Part shown: positions 10,202 to 19,814 of the stretch, piece after piece
Layout of the letters: the number at the start of each line of letters is the position of its first letter
Numbering within the stretch: the stretch's first letter is position 1
Assembly: GCA_964584785.1 (NCBI GenBank)
Contig: CAZPBY010000016.1
Coordinates: 49,287 to 113,286 of the forward strand
Direction of reading: 5' to 3'
DNA: 64,000 nucleotides
Source of the DNA: JAHFTY01 sp964584785
GTDB lineage: Bacteria > Acidobacteriota > Terriglobia > 20CM-2-55-15
Made by a program: the position numbers and the translations under genes
The notes under the pieces: generated by a model
Seen by the model: the letters and a program-made list of their open reading frames with translations, nothing else
Told to the model about the DNA's origin: nothing
Database searches by the model: none

Positions 10202-12625
10202 TCATTCGTAACGCAGCGCGGTAATCGGGTTCACGCGGCTGGCACGTCGCGCCGGAATGTAACTCGCGAGCAAGGTGACGCTGACAACCACAAGCACAGC
10301 GGCACCGAGCGTGAGCGGATCGACTGGTTTGACCTGGAAAAGCAATGTCCTGAGAAGCCGCGTGAATGCGAGCGATAACGCCAGGCCGCATGCCGCGCCG
10401 ATCAAAGCCAGACGCAGCCCCTGCAGCAGCACCATCCGAAGAATCGTGCGCTCGCGCGCCCCGACGGCCATCCGGATGCCGAATTCCGACGTCCTTCGCG
10501 AAACGGAGTGGGCAATGATGCCGTAGAGTCCGAGACTCACGAAGAGAACGGCCATCAACGCACACGTGGCCGCCATCGTCGTGTAGAAACGAGGTTCGTC
10601 GAGCGATTGATGAATACGATCCTCGAGCAATTGAAAATCGGTGAGCGGTACCTCGGCGTCAAGTCTGGCAAGCCGCCGGCGGATCTCGGGAGCAAGGCCG
10701 CCCCACGGCACCCGCGACCGTACGGCGATGCTCCCGTAAGGCAAGGCGAATTGCTGAAACGGAATGTAAACCGTCGGAATGGCGTTGGCCTGCAGCCCCC
10801 GGTCGTGACTGTCTTTCACGATGCCGACGATTTCACGCACCGGTTTGCTGTGGTCGAATACGGTGCCGATCTTCTTCCCGACCGCATCCTCGTTCGGAAA
10901 ATAGCGCCGAGCGAGCGCTTCGTTCACGATGATCACGGGCGAACTCCCGGCGTTATCGGCCGCCGTGAGGTCACGGCCGCGGACGATCGGCATTCTCATT
11001 GTCGAAAAATACTCGGGGCTCGAAATCATGTGATTCGCGACATGGGGCGTTGGGCTCTCGTGACCGTCATCGAAGGAGAGCCCCATGAACATTCCGGCGC
11101 GTGTTTCGGGGGGAAGGAACGTGATCCATCCCGCGGACGTCACGCCTGGAATACTTCTCACTTCTTCCAGCGCCAGCTGATAAAACCGCTTTCGTTGATC
11201 CATCTCGCGATCAGTCGGGACGGAGAGCGAAAACCCGAATACGCCTTCGGCATTGAACCCGGGATCGACGCTGTTCAACCGCCACAGACTGTGGGTCAGC
11301 AATCCGGCCGCGGCCAGCAGTGCGACACCCAGAGCCATCTGTGTGACGCAAAGGGCCTGCTGCACGCGCGTGAGCGTGCGGCCGGAGGTGGCGCGCGCGC
11401 CGGGATTTCGCACGGCTTCCTCGCATTTGATGCTGACGTGAAGCGCGGGGAAGAAGCCGGCCACGAGGGCAGCTCCCGCGCAAATAACGAATGTAAACAC
11501 AAGCACGCTCGAATCGATGCCGATCCGCTGTGTCACCGGAAGGTGAACGGGTGAGAGCTCGACGAGTACGTCGATCGCAATGGAAGCAATGTAGAGGCCG
11601 CCGATGCCACCGCCGATCGCCAGACACAGGCTCTCCGTCAATAGTTGCCGGATCAGAAGCCACGTCGTACTGCCGATCGCTTTGCGAATCGCCATCTCGC
11701 GAAGCCGCGCAGCTCCTCGCGAAAAAAGCAAATTCATGAGATTGGTCGAAGCGATGAGCAACAACACGATCGAGATGCCGAGAGTCAGCATCAACGCCGT
11801 CCTCGAACTGCGCGCGGTTTCTTCAGCGAGTGGTGTCAGGCGGACGGACCAATCCTTTTTATCCGGTTGCGCCTGGCTGATCGCGGCGGCAATTCTCTGA
11901 AGCTCGGACTCCGCCTGCGTCAAACGGAGACCGGGCTTCAGCCTCGCAATGCCGAACCACTGTCGCGAGTCTGCCGGAAAGCCTGGAAAACTGGCCGCCG
12001 GCATCAGCAACTCGATGTCCCTGGTGAAATAGGAGGCATCCGCGCGCGGGAATTGAAAATCGCGACGAAGCACACCGCGGACTGTGAACGGACTGCCATC
12101 GACCGTGATTTGACGGCCGATCACGGCGTTGTCGCCGTTGAAAGCATCGATCCAGAGCCGGTGTGTGATGATCACGGTCTTGTCGACGCCGTTTGTTCCG
12201 GCACGATCGGCGAAGGGTGTTCCCATCGCAAGGTCGTTCCCGATCGTCGGCAGAAACTCGGGATCCATCAGAGCCGTGATCGGGAAAAACGCCTGCTCAC
12301 CCACTCGCAGGGGCAGTTCGGTGTACGCAAATGCGCCCATGGATTCCAGTGTCGTGCTCTGCTTGCGCCATTCCGCCATGTCGGAAAGAGAGATGACGGA
12401 CACGTTGCGATTGGATTTGCCGGGTTCGAACACGCTGGTGACTGCAACGAGACGTTCGGGATCCCGATAAGGCAGAGGCCGCAGCAGAACGGCATTCACG
12501 ACGCTGAACACAGCCGTCGTGGCGCCGATGGCAAGAGCGAGAATGAGCACCGCGTCGACGGTAAATCCCGGATTCTTCAAAAGCGTTCTCAGCGCAAAAC
12601 GGATTTCTTGAAAGAGGTTGTCCAT
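10202..12625 (-). CDS. orphan MacB/FtsX-type ABC permease (ADOP family)
   Basis: An 807-residue paralogue of the preceding permease, on the opposite strand and convergent with it, 18 bases apart. The ATG at 12625 is preferred because the family's N-terminus (here MDNLFQEIRFALRTLLKNPG) begins there; longer reading upstream runs into a large inverted repeat. It has the same double layout: helix LALAIGATTAVFSVVNAVLL, a periplasmic domain, FtsX core one (LREMAIRKAIGSTTWLLIRQ), a second periplasmic domain and FtsX core two (SEFGIRMAVGARERTILRM). It lies downstream of a third paralogue on the same strand, separated by the inverted repeat, which may uncouple their expression. No ATPase partner is encoded nearby. 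Confidence 0.92.
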   Translation of the reverse strand: MDNLFQEIRFALRTLLKNPGFTVDAVLILALAIGATTAVFSVVNAVLLRPLPYRDPERLVAVTSVFEPGKSNRNVSVISLSDMAEWRKQSTTLESMGAFAYTELPLRVGEQAFFPITALMDPEFLPTIGNDLAMGTPFADRAGTNGVDKTVIITHRLWIDAFNGDNAVIGRQITVDGSPFTVRGVLRRDFQFPRADASYFTRDIELLMPAASFPGFPADSRQWFGIARLKPGLRLTQAESELQRIAAAISQAQPDKKDWSVRLTPLAEETARSSRTALMLTLGISIVLLLIASTNLMNLLFSRGAARLREMAIRKAIGSTTWLLIRQLLTESLCLAIGGGIGGLYIASIAIDVLVELSPVHLPVTQRIGIDSSVLVFTFVICAGAALVAGFFPALHVSIKCEEAVRNPGARATSGRTLTRVQQALCVTQMALGVALLAAAGLLTHSLWRLNSVDPGFNAEGVFGFSLSVPTDREMDQRKRFYQLALEEVRSIPGVTSAGWITFLPPETRAGMFMGLSFDDGHESPTPHVANHMISSPEYFSTMRMPIVRGRDLTAADNAGSSPVIIVNEALARRYFPNEDAVGKKIGTVFDHSKPVREIVGIVKDSHDRGLQANAIPTVYIPFQQFALPYGSIAVRSRVPWGGLAPEIRRRLARLDAEVPLTDFQLLEDRIHQSLDEPRFYTTMAATCALMAVLFVSLGLYGIIAHSVSRRTSEFGIRMAVGARERTILRMVLLQGLRLALIGAACGLALSLAFTRLLRTLLFQVKPVDPLTLGAAVLVVVSVTLLASYIPARRASRVNPITALRYE

Positions 12626-12649
12626 GATATGTCCCATTACCGTAAATGA

Positions 12650-12743
12650 CGTCATGGAGCCCGTCGCTGCGCTCCGGGTTCTGAACGGCTCGGCTCGCAT
12701 GCGAAATGTCAGAACCCGGAGCGCAGCGACAGGCTCCGTGACG
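12650..12743. repeat. 35-bp near-perfect inverted repeat between two permease genes
   Basis: The arms at 12650-12684 and 12709-12743 pair along 35 bases with two mismatches. The central 22 bases of each arm match exactly, and the loop is 24 bases. It sits between the end of the upstream permease gene (12755) and the start of the downstream one (12625). It has no T-run, so it could be a REP-like palindrome, a small mobile-element footprint, or a strong hairpin acting as terminator or mRNA stabiliser. Confidence 0.85.
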
Positions 12744-12754
12744 GTATGTTGACG

Positions 12755-15163
12755 CTAAGAGTCGCGGAGCACGATCATCGGATCGACGCGACCGGCGATT
12801 CTTGCAGGAAGATACGACGCCACAAGAGCGACGATCATCAGAATAACGGCCGTTCCGGCGAAGATGGCGGGGTCCGTCGGCTTCACATCATTCAACAATG
12901 TTCGAAGCACACCCGTCAGCAGCCGCGCGCCGGCGGCCCCAGTACCAACTCCAGCCACTGCAAGAATCAAACCGCGTTTCACGACCAGCCTGCTCATGCG
13001 GCTTTTATCCGCGCCCAGCGCCAGTCGAATACCGAACTCGCGCCGCTGACGCCGGACGTTGTAAGCCATCACTCCGTAAACTCCGACTGTGGCCAGTAAT
13101 CCGGCAAGCGCGGCAAACAGCGCCGTCAGGGCGGAAATGAGGCGTGGCTGTCCGACGGAGGCGGCAACGACCTGGTCCATCGTCTGAATCGACATGATCG
13201 GCAGCTTCGGATCGATGGACGCGATGACCTGCCGCACTGTCGGCATGATCGTTGTCGGCTCTGCGCTTCGCGTGTGAATGACGACGGTCATGGGAATGTA
13301 CTGATCGCGATCGTTGACCTTCAGCGTGAACGGCGACTCTTCAATCGTTCGGAAGAATTCGTACGGCGCAGTCTGGGCGAGTCCGAACGAGCGGATGTCA
13401 CCGACGACGCCGACCACTTCGAACCATTGGGTAACGTCTTTACCCTGGCCGAATCGCTTGCCGATCGGGTCTTTCCCGGGCCAGAACTTGTTAGCCATTC
13501 GCTGATTGATGAGGACGGCCAACGATCCCTTGCCGTCGCGTTCGTCGAGCATGCGTCCGCGAAGGACGGGAATGCCCATCGTTTTCAAGTAATCGCCAAA
13601 CATCCACCGGTTTTCAACGAGCGGCGCTTCATTGGGCCCCCACGGCATTTCGCCTTCGATCTGGTATTCGCCGTTCCATCCGAAGTTGTACATCGGCAGA
13701 TGACTCGTCACGCCGGCGCTTTCGACGGTGTCCATCCGGATCAGACGTTGATAGAGCCGGCGAAAAAAGTCGGTACCTCTATCGGCGGTTTCGTACTGCT
13801 GGCCTGTTGGCGCGATATCGAATGCGACGATGCGATCCGTGCGGATGCCGGCGTCGCGCTTCATCAGGAAGGTCAGGTTCTTCACCAGCAAACCCGCGCC
13901 GACAAGGAGAGTAAACGCGACGGCAATTTCGGCGACGACCAGCCCGTTGCCAAAACGGCGGCCGGCTCCCGTACCCGTGCGCGTGTCGCCTTCACGCACG
14001 AGCGGAGCCAATTCTCGAGTCCTCAACACCACGAGGGGCCAGACTCCGCAAAAGATGCCGACGCCGACCGACAGCAATGCGCTGAAAGCCAGCACGCTGG
14101 CATCGATCGTCACGAAAGTGGAACGCGGAAGTTGATTCCCGGCGAGCTTCACGAACGTGTCGATGATCCACTGAGCCAGGAGGATTCCCAGTCCGCCGCC
14201 GATCAGCGAAAGCATCAGGCTCTCCGCCGTCAGTTGCCGCGCCAGATCTCGTCCGCCGGCACCGAGCGCAAGACGAATCGCCAGCTCGCGCCGCCGCGCC
14301 ATGCCGGAAGCCAAAAGCAAATTGGCGACGTTCGCGCATGCAATCAACAAAACCAGAAAGACGGCTCCCATCAACACGCGAAGTGGAGGACGAACACCGC
14401 CGACCACAGCCTCATGCAGGGAACGGACGTCGATGCCGTGGTTGTAGTTGTACTCCCGCGCCAACACCTGACCGAGGTCGCGCATTTCCTTGATCGCGCG
14501 TTCGAGCGGAACCTCCGGTTTGAGCCGCGCATACGTCGCGAGAAAGTGATTGCCGCGCGTCGCCGGATCCAGTTTCCGCTGAAGCGGTATGAAGAATTCC
14601 GCACGACGATGAGTGAAAGTCTTCGGCATGACGCCGATGATTTCGTAGGGTTGGCCGTCGAATAAGATTGTCTGACCGAGAACGGAAGGATCGGCACCCA
14701 ATCGCGTGTTCCACAGCTCGTAGGCCAGGACAACGAGCTTCGGCCCGTTGGGCTGATCCTCTTCGTCCGTGTACCGCCGGCCGATCATGGGCTCCACGCC
14801 GAAGACGTCGAACAGCGACGCCGTTGTCGATACTCCTGAAAGCCGAGCGGGCTCGCCGCGGCCTGTGATCACGAAGGAAGCCGGCGTCGATCCTCCCATC
14901 GCGGAAAACACATGGTTTCGGGTTTTCCAATCGTAATACTTCGGGAACGAGGCGGGACACGTCGAGCATGCCGGCTGCGTGCCGTACACCGCCACCAGCT
15001 GCTCCGGATGCGGATAAGGCAATGGCTGCAGCAGAACTCCATTGAATATGCTGAACACCGCCGTCGTGATCCCGATACCCAGCGCAAATGCCACGATTGC
15101 GAGAACGGATACGAAACGCGACCGGACCACAGTCCGAACGGCAGACTTGATCTCCAGAATCAT
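12755..15163 (-). CDS. orphan MacB/FtsX-type ABC permease (ADOP family)
   Basis: An 802-residue member of the same permease family. The ATG at 15163 follows GAGGGAGG at eight bases. The first helix contains VAFALGIGITTAVFSIFNG. The first FtsX core has IACANVANLLLASGMARRRE followed by AIRLALGAGGRDLARQL, and the second has REFGIRLALGADKSRMSRL. Periplasmic MacB-like domains lie at about 45-260 and 430-660. It is the first gene of the minus-strand pair of permeases. It starts about 140 bases from the end of the HlyD adaptor that closes the export cluster. That cluster runs on the same strand, so read-through from it is possible. The substrate is unknown. Confidence 0.92.
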   Translation of the reverse strand: MILEIKSAVRTVVRSRFVSVLAIVAFALGIGITTAVFSIFNGVLLQPLPYPHPEQLVAVYGTQPACSTCPASFPKYYDWKTRNHVFSAMGGSTPASFVITGRGEPARLSGVSTTASLFDVFGVEPMIGRRYTDEEDQPNGPKLVVLAYELWNTRLGADPSVLGQTILFDGQPYEIIGVMPKTFTHRRAEFFIPLQRKLDPATRGNHFLATYARLKPEVPLERAIKEMRDLGQVLAREYNYNHGIDVRSLHEAVVGGVRPPLRVLMGAVFLVLLIACANVANLLLASGMARRRELAIRLALGAGGRDLARQLTAESLMLSLIGGGLGILLAQWIIDTFVKLAGNQLPRSTFVTIDASVLAFSALLSVGVGIFCGVWPLVVLRTRELAPLVREGDTRTGTGAGRRFGNGLVVAEIAVAFTLLVGAGLLVKNLTFLMKRDAGIRTDRIVAFDIAPTGQQYETADRGTDFFRRLYQRLIRMDTVESAGVTSHLPMYNFGWNGEYQIEGEMPWGPNEAPLVENRWMFGDYLKTMGIPVLRGRMLDERDGKGSLAVLINQRMANKFWPGKDPIGKRFGQGKDVTQWFEVVGVVGDIRSFGLAQTAPYEFFRTIEESPFTLKVNDRDQYIPMTVVIHTRSAEPTTIMPTVRQVIASIDPKLPIMSIQTMDQVVAASVGQPRLISALTALFAALAGLLATVGVYGVMAYNVRRQRREFGIRLALGADKSRMSRLVVKRGLILAVAGVGTGAAGARLLTGVLRTLLNDVKPTDPAIFAGTAVILMIVALVASYLPARIAGRVDPMIVLRDS

Positions 15164-15303
15164 CGGAGCGGCCTCCCTCTGAGGAAAAGGTTGTCGGCTA
15201 TATAGAACCGGTGGCTATGAATAAGGTGACATCGTCGAATGACAAATTACGACGCGCACCCCAGCCCCTGAAAACGTGGATCGATGACGGTCTTGCCGGA
15301 ATC

Positions 15304-16137
15304 TTAGAAATCGAAATGGACCTGGGCGAGCATGCCCGGACGGACACGGCCGGTGGGGTTGGGGATTTCGATTTTGACTTTGAAGGTGCGGCTTGCGGCG
15401 TCGATTTTCGGATTCACGTAAATGACTTTTCCATCGACGCGGCCGATACGTAATGACTCACTTTCGACATCGACTTTGATTTTTTCATCCTTGTGAATCC
15501 TGTCGACGTAACTGCTGGGGAGGAGCACTTCGGCGTACAGCGGTTCGAGAGCGACCAGTTCCAGAACCTGCGTTTCCAGCGGCCGTAACGTGTCTCCACG
15601 ATAGATGAAAATCTGAGTGACCGTTCCGGCGAACGGCGCAACCAATCGCGTATCGTTGAGTTCCTGCTCGCGGAATCGGACTTCCTCTTTGGCTTCGGCG
15701 ATCGTTGCGGACTGCACTTGAAGATTTGCGCGAAGGCGGCGGACCTGGTCTTCTTTCTCTTCGAGTTCTTTTCGCGGCAGCGCGTTGCCGGCGATCTGCG
15801 TTCGGTTCAACTCCTTTTCGGCGGCGTCCAGTAAAACCTGCGTCTCCTGCTGCGACGCTTCCGCTTTGGCAACGCCGGCCTGAGCCACCTGCAGGTTGAT
15901 TTTCTGCCGCGTATTTCGTAACTCGACCAGCAGCTGTCCCTGGGTGACCGCGTCACCTTCGTGCACGGCGATGCGTTCGACGATGCCCGAGTATTCGCTT
16001 CGTATGATCACTTCTTCTTCGGCGCGGATGACTCCCGTGACGTTCGATTGAGCGCATAACGGAAGGCTCAACCACAGAAACAGCAATGCGGAAAAAACGA
16101 GGCCTCGGCTATCGCGGGTTGATTGCGTCAAAAACAT
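15304..16137 (-). CDS. HlyD/RND-type periplasmic adaptor (second adaptor of the export cluster)
   Basis: A 277-residue exported adaptor. A signal peptide (about 1-30, ending in LCAQ) precedes a first lipoyl half (VIIRSEYSGIVERIAVHEGD). A coiled-coil hairpin follows at about 80-165, then a second lipoyl half (RLVAPFAGTVTQIFIYRGD near 166) and a beta-barrel domain ending in GRVRPGMLAQVHFDF. Adaptors of this family join an inner-membrane exporter to a TolC channel. Its start overlaps the end of the TolC gene by 29 bases, which points to translational coupling; no clear ribosome site is visible. It is the last gene of the minus-strand cluster and has no RND pump beside it. Confidence 0.9.
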   Translation of the reverse strand: MFLTQSTRDSRGLVFSALLFLWLSLPLCAQSNVTGVIRAEEEVIIRSEYSGIVERIAVHEGDAVTQGQLLVELRNTRQKINLQVAQAGVAKAEASQQETQVLLDAAEKELNRTQIAGNALPRKELEEKEDQVRRLRANLQVQSATIAEAKEEVRFREQELNDTRLVAPFAGTVTQIFIYRGDTLRPLETQVLELVALEPLYAEVLLPSSYVDRIHKDEKIKVDVESESLRIGRVDGKVIYVNPKIDAASRTFKVKIEIPNPTGRVRPGMLAQVHFDF

Positions 16138-17752
16138 ATCGCGGAGGTGTTGTCAATTCGACGTTGTATCTTGCCAGGTTCGACGCTTCGGCGAGCCTTA
16201 ATTTGCTTTGGCCGACGTTGTAATCCATGACCGCCTTTCGTTCGTTGCTCCTCGCCCTGTCGAGATCCGCCAGAACACGCAGTACATCATAACTTGAAGC
16301 CAGGCCGGCCTCTAATCTCTTCCGGGTTCCGTCGAGCTGATCCTCGAGAAACTTGATCGTTTCGCGTGCCGCGTCGATGCGTTTTCGCGATGTCTGAATT
16401 TCGCGAAAGGCGTCGCGAATCTCCATCGCAATCTGATCGCGGACCGCGTGAAGCCTCGTGCCGGATTCCAGCACCTGAAGGCTTGCCTGGGATTTGCGTG
16501 CGTCGGCCGTCCGGTTTCCGATGGGAATCTGCAGTTTCATTTCAACGGTCCAATTGTCGAAGGGATGACGCGAAAAGATTCTCGAGAACGGATCGTCCAC
16601 TTGCGTCAAACCGGCGAACACGGATCCGGAAATGGTGTTGCCTACCGGTTCGCAGATGACCGAGTTGGGGTCGATACACGTGGTGCTGGGTCTGCCGGAG
16701 ATCCCCGACTGTCCGTACTGACCCGTCAGGTCGAGCCGCGGCTTGGTCTGGTTCTCGGCGTATTTCAGTTCGATTTCACGCTGCTCGACTTCCTTTTGCA
16801 GTCCCAGAAGTTCCGGCCGTTGGCGCAATGCGTTGTCGATGATGGCTGCTTCATCAAAGTCGACGGGGGCTTCGAGCGGAGCGTCTTTGGGTGTGACATC
16901 CACTTGAGCAAGATCGATCCACAACAGAATCTTGAGGCGATCTTCAAATCGCTTCATCTCACTCTCGGACGTGATGACGTCTTCCTCACGGCCGGCCACT
17001 CCCGATTGCGCTTCGAGAACGCTGACCGGCGCGACAATTCCTGCGCGCAGCAGCCCCTCGCTCTGCGTCAGCAGCCCCTGAGCGACGTCGAGGCTGCTCT
17101 TCTTGATCTCCAGGTTCTCGCGAAGGAAAACAAGATTCCAGTAGCTCTCTTCGACGGACTGGATCAGTTGGGAGATGCGTTGGAACAAATTGTTCTCCGC
17201 GATCTCGGTTCCTTTCTGGGCCACCTGAATACGCGTGTTGTTCACGCTCCGGCCGAAATCGCGAAGGAGCGGCTGCATGAACGAGAAAGTAAGGTTCGCG
17301 CTGTACTGAGGGCTGAGTGTCTGGGTATTGGATGTCGATACAAGCCGCTTATAGTCGAGTCCGGCGGTAAACCGCCCTCCGCTGAACGAGTGAGCCTCGA
17401 TGCTGACGCTCGGCGATTGCTCGGAATCGAAATAGAAGCCGGTCGGATAGAAACGGCTCGCGACCAGGTTGTCGCGTCGCGCGGCGGTGCCTTTGACGTT
17501 GATCAAGGTATCGAACCCCCCCTGCTCTTCAACGATCTTTCCGCGCGACTGCTCGATATGGATCTTTTCAACCTTGAGCGAAGGATTCCGCTCGAGAGCC
17601 AGCGTCACGGCGTCGCTCAGCGTCAGCGTCAACGGACCGCTGATCGGTCTCTGATTGAGATCGACGTGTGCCGGGACAACCTGTGCCTGAACCTCGGACG
17701 TCACATTCAAAAAACCAGCCAGCATCGCGATGCAACATATCCTTTTGATCAT
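16109..17752 (-). CDS. TolC-family outer-membrane channel protein
   Basis: A 547-residue protein with a signal peptide (MIKRICCIAMLAGFLNVTSE, cleaved near VQAQ) and two outer-membrane-efflux repeats. The first begins LTLSDAVTLALERNPSL near residue 45. The second half carries the long alpha hairpin motifs, such as RKRIDAARETIKFLEDQL followed by RLEAGLASSYDVL. The ATG at 17752 has GAGGAA seven bases upstream. Reading further upstream in this frame only overlaps the SecA-like gene in another frame. TolC proteins form trimers that cross the outer membrane and periplasm. Here the channel lies between a SecA-like gene and an HlyD gene, as expected for the exit duct of the cluster. Confidence 0.92.
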   Translation of the reverse strand: MIKRICCIAMLAGFLNVTSEVQAQVVPAHVDLNQRPISGPLTLTLSDAVTLALERNPSLKVEKIHIEQSRGKIVEEQGGFDTLINVKGTAARRDNLVASRFYPTGFYFDSEQSPSVSIEAHSFSGGRFTAGLDYKRLVSTSNTQTLSPQYSANLTFSFMQPLLRDFGRSVNNTRIQVAQKGTEIAENNLFQRISQLIQSVEESYWNLVFLRENLEIKKSSLDVAQGLLTQSEGLLRAGIVAPVSVLEAQSGVAGREEDVITSESEMKRFEDRLKILLWIDLAQVDVTPKDAPLEAPVDFDEAAIIDNALRQRPELLGLQKEVEQREIELKYAENQTKPRLDLTGQYGQSGISGRPSTTCIDPNSVICEPVGNTISGSVFAGLTQVDDPFSRIFSRHPFDNWTVEMKLQIPIGNRTADARKSQASLQVLESGTRLHAVRDQIAMEIRDAFREIQTSRKRIDAARETIKFLEDQLDGTRKRLEAGLASSYDVLRVLADLDRARSNERKAVMDYNVGQSKLRLAEASNLARYNVELTTPPRYVFDAINPR

Positions 17753-17825
17753 GAAAAATTTCCTCAGCAAGGTATGAGTCTGTAAACGAATCGGAACCGC
17801 CGACGTGTTTCGCTGAATTGCAGGT

Positions 17826-19814
17826 TCACTCGGCCTTACCCGAAAAGGCGAGTGTCGAGTCGAGTTGTTCGTCCATTTCCAGAAGGTCGTGACGCATCTG
17901 AAAATGCAAACGCTCCGCCGAACGCTGCGCCATCTGCACGACTTTCGCTCGAGCCCGTGCCGACGCATTGCGGTTGGAGAAACCCGGTCCCAGTTTGCGA
18001 ATGAACTTGTGGATGTAGACCTGGGCGAGTTCATCTTCGAGCGAGACCATGGCTTCGCAGCTTCCGGGATCCCCCTGGCGGCCGCAGCGGCCGAAAAGTT
18101 GACGATCGATTCTTCTCGCTTCGTGCAGTTCGGTGGCGATGACGTGGAGTCCGCCGAGCTCCGCCACACCGGGTGCCAGTTTGATATCGGTGCCGCGGCC
18201 CGCCATGTTCGTTGCAACCGTGATGAATCCCTTGCCGCCGGCCTCCGCAACGATCTGCGCTTCCTCGGAATCCTGTCTGGCATTCAGCAGCTGGTGGCGC
18301 AATCCGCGCTTCTTCAGCAGTCCGCTCAGGAGTTCCGACGCGCCAACCGAGCGCGTTCCCACGAGCACGGGACGGCCGGTCTTGTGAATCTCCTCGATGC
18401 GGTCGACAACAGCGCGCCATTTTTCGTCCAGGGTTTCGTAAATGCGATCCGGCCGGCGCTGCCGCTGCACTGGACGATTCGTGGGAATACATGCGGTAGC
18501 GAGGTGATAAACCGACCAGATCTCGCCCGTGACCTCGCGGGCGGTGCCGGTCATTCCCGAAAGCCAGAGGTAACGCCGGAAGAAGCGCTGGTAACTGATT
18601 CGCGCCAGATTGTCGATACGCTCGGTCATGTCGCAGTCTTCCTTTGCCTCGATCATCTGGTGCAGACCGTGCTCCCACGAGCGGTCCGCCATCACGCGGC
18701 CCGTGTATTCGTCGATGATTTGAACCTTTCCATCGCGAATCAGGTATTGCTTGTCGAGGAAGAAGAGATGTTGAGCGGACAATGCCTGGCGCACCAGCTG
18801 TTCGCGCCAGTGTCGGCGAACCCACACGCCGCCGAGTTGTTCCGTAAGCTCTGAAATCCGGTCCAAACCTTCCGGCAGAAGACGAATCGCGCGATCGCGC
18901 TCTTCAATGACGAAATCCTGATCCTTCTCCATTTGCGAGGCGATCGAGAGCGCCGTTTGATACATCTCGCGTTCCGACTCGCCGGCGTTGGCTGGGCCGG
19001 AGATGATGAGCGGCGTTCGCGCTTCGTCAACGAGCACGCTGTCCGCTTCGTCGACGATGCCGAAAAACAGCCCGCGCAACAGCAGTTGATCCAGACGCGG
19101 CCGGCTCTGGTAGAGCCGTTCGACCTGAAGCTGAATGCGTCCCGCTTCGCGGCCCAGCACGATGCGATCTTTCAAGTAATCGAAAGCGACCTCTTTATTG
19201 GTGCAGTACGTCACGTTGCAACGGTAGGCATGCCGGCGCTGGTCCGGGTCGAGCCCATGAACGATCGTGCCGACACTCAGACCGAGCCCGTTGTAAATCG
19301 GCGACATCCACTCGGCGTCGCGGCTGGCGAGGTAATCGTTAACGGTGATCACATGAACCGGAATGCCGGCAAGCGCGGCTGCGGAAGCGGCGAGAGTGGC
19401 TGTGAGAGTCTTGCCTTCGCCGGTTTCCATTTCAGCGATCAATCCGCTGAGGAGAACGCGTCCACCGATCAATTGCACGTCATAGTGACGTTGCCCGAGC
19501 GTGCGAGTGGCAACCTCGCGGGTGAGGGCGAAGCTTTTCGCTACAAGCGTTTCGTGAAACCCATGGCGCCGCAGGTTCAGACCAATCTCGGCGGCTCCTT
19601 CCTTGATCTGCTGCTCGTCGAGCGTCGCCGCCCATTTCCCGAATGTTGCGACCGCGCGGACGAATCCGCGGCTGCGGACCCGCCGAGCCTGGTTCCACCG
19701 GAGAAGCGGTCCAACAATGCGCCGCCCGGCTTTGTCGAGCCAGCCTTCGCGAGGAATGATCCATTCCGGATAGGCGCCCTGAGACGATTTGATTCTGGTT
19801 GCGATATCAGACAT
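17826..19814 (-). CDS. short SecA-like translocation ATPase
   Basis: A 662-residue SecA homologue, far shorter than the roughly 850-900 residues of housekeeping SecA. Nucleotide domain 1 has the Walker A motif METGEGKT at 129-136 and DEAD at 255-258, followed by LVDEARTPLIISG. The preprotein-binding region follows, then nucleotide domain 2 (WLSGMTGTA, TNMAGRGTDIKL, GRCGRQGDPGS). It stops early in the helical scaffold, so the helical wing and the zinc-binding C-tail are absent. The N-terminal 80 residues only weakly resemble SecA. Its start overlaps the M50 gene by eight bases. I infer a dedicated motor for the cluster's export path, analogous to but distinct from Gram-positive SecA2. Confidence 0.93.
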   Translation of the reverse strand: MSDIATRIKSSQGAYPEWIIPREGWLDKAGRRIVGPLLRWNQARRVRSRGFVRAVATFGKWAATLDEQQIKEGAAEIGLNLRRHGFHETLVAKSFALTREVATRTLGQRHYDVQLIGGRVLLSGLIAEMETGEGKTLTATLAASAAALAGIPVHVITVNDYLASRDAEWMSPIYNGLGLSVGTIVHGLDPDQRRHAYRCNVTYCTNKEVAFDYLKDRIVLGREAGRIQLQVERLYQSRPRLDQLLLRGLFFGIVDEADSVLVDEARTPLIISGPANAGESEREMYQTALSIASQMEKDQDFVIEERDRAIRLLPEGLDRISELTEQLGGVWVRRHWREQLVRQALSAQHLFFLDKQYLIRDGKVQIIDEYTGRVMADRSWEHGLHQMIEAKEDCDMTERIDNLARISYQRFFRRYLWLSGMTGTAREVTGEIWSVYHLATACIPTNRPVQRQRRPDRIYETLDEKWRAVVDRIEEIHKTGRPVLVGTRSVGASELLSGLLKKRGLRHQLLNARQDSEEAQIVAEAGGKGFITVATNMAGRGTDIKLAPGVAELGGLHVIATELHEARRIDRQLFGRCGRQGDPGSCEAMVSLEDELAQVYIHKFIRKLGPGFSNRNASARARAKVVQMAQRSAERLHFQMRHDLLEMDEQLDSTLAFSGKAE

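Noticed and set aside
13274..14665. A 463-codon open frame on the plus strand
   Set aside because: Antisense to a clear ADOP permease with both FtsX cores; no domain of its own.
16448..17785. A 445-codon open frame on the plus strand
   Set aside because: Antisense to the TolC gene, whose signal peptide, ribosome site and repeats are clear.
17753..18283. An N-terminal extension of the TolC frame by about 177 codons
   Set aside because: It overlaps the SecA-like gene in another frame, reads as shadow sequence, and the signal peptide begins at 17752.
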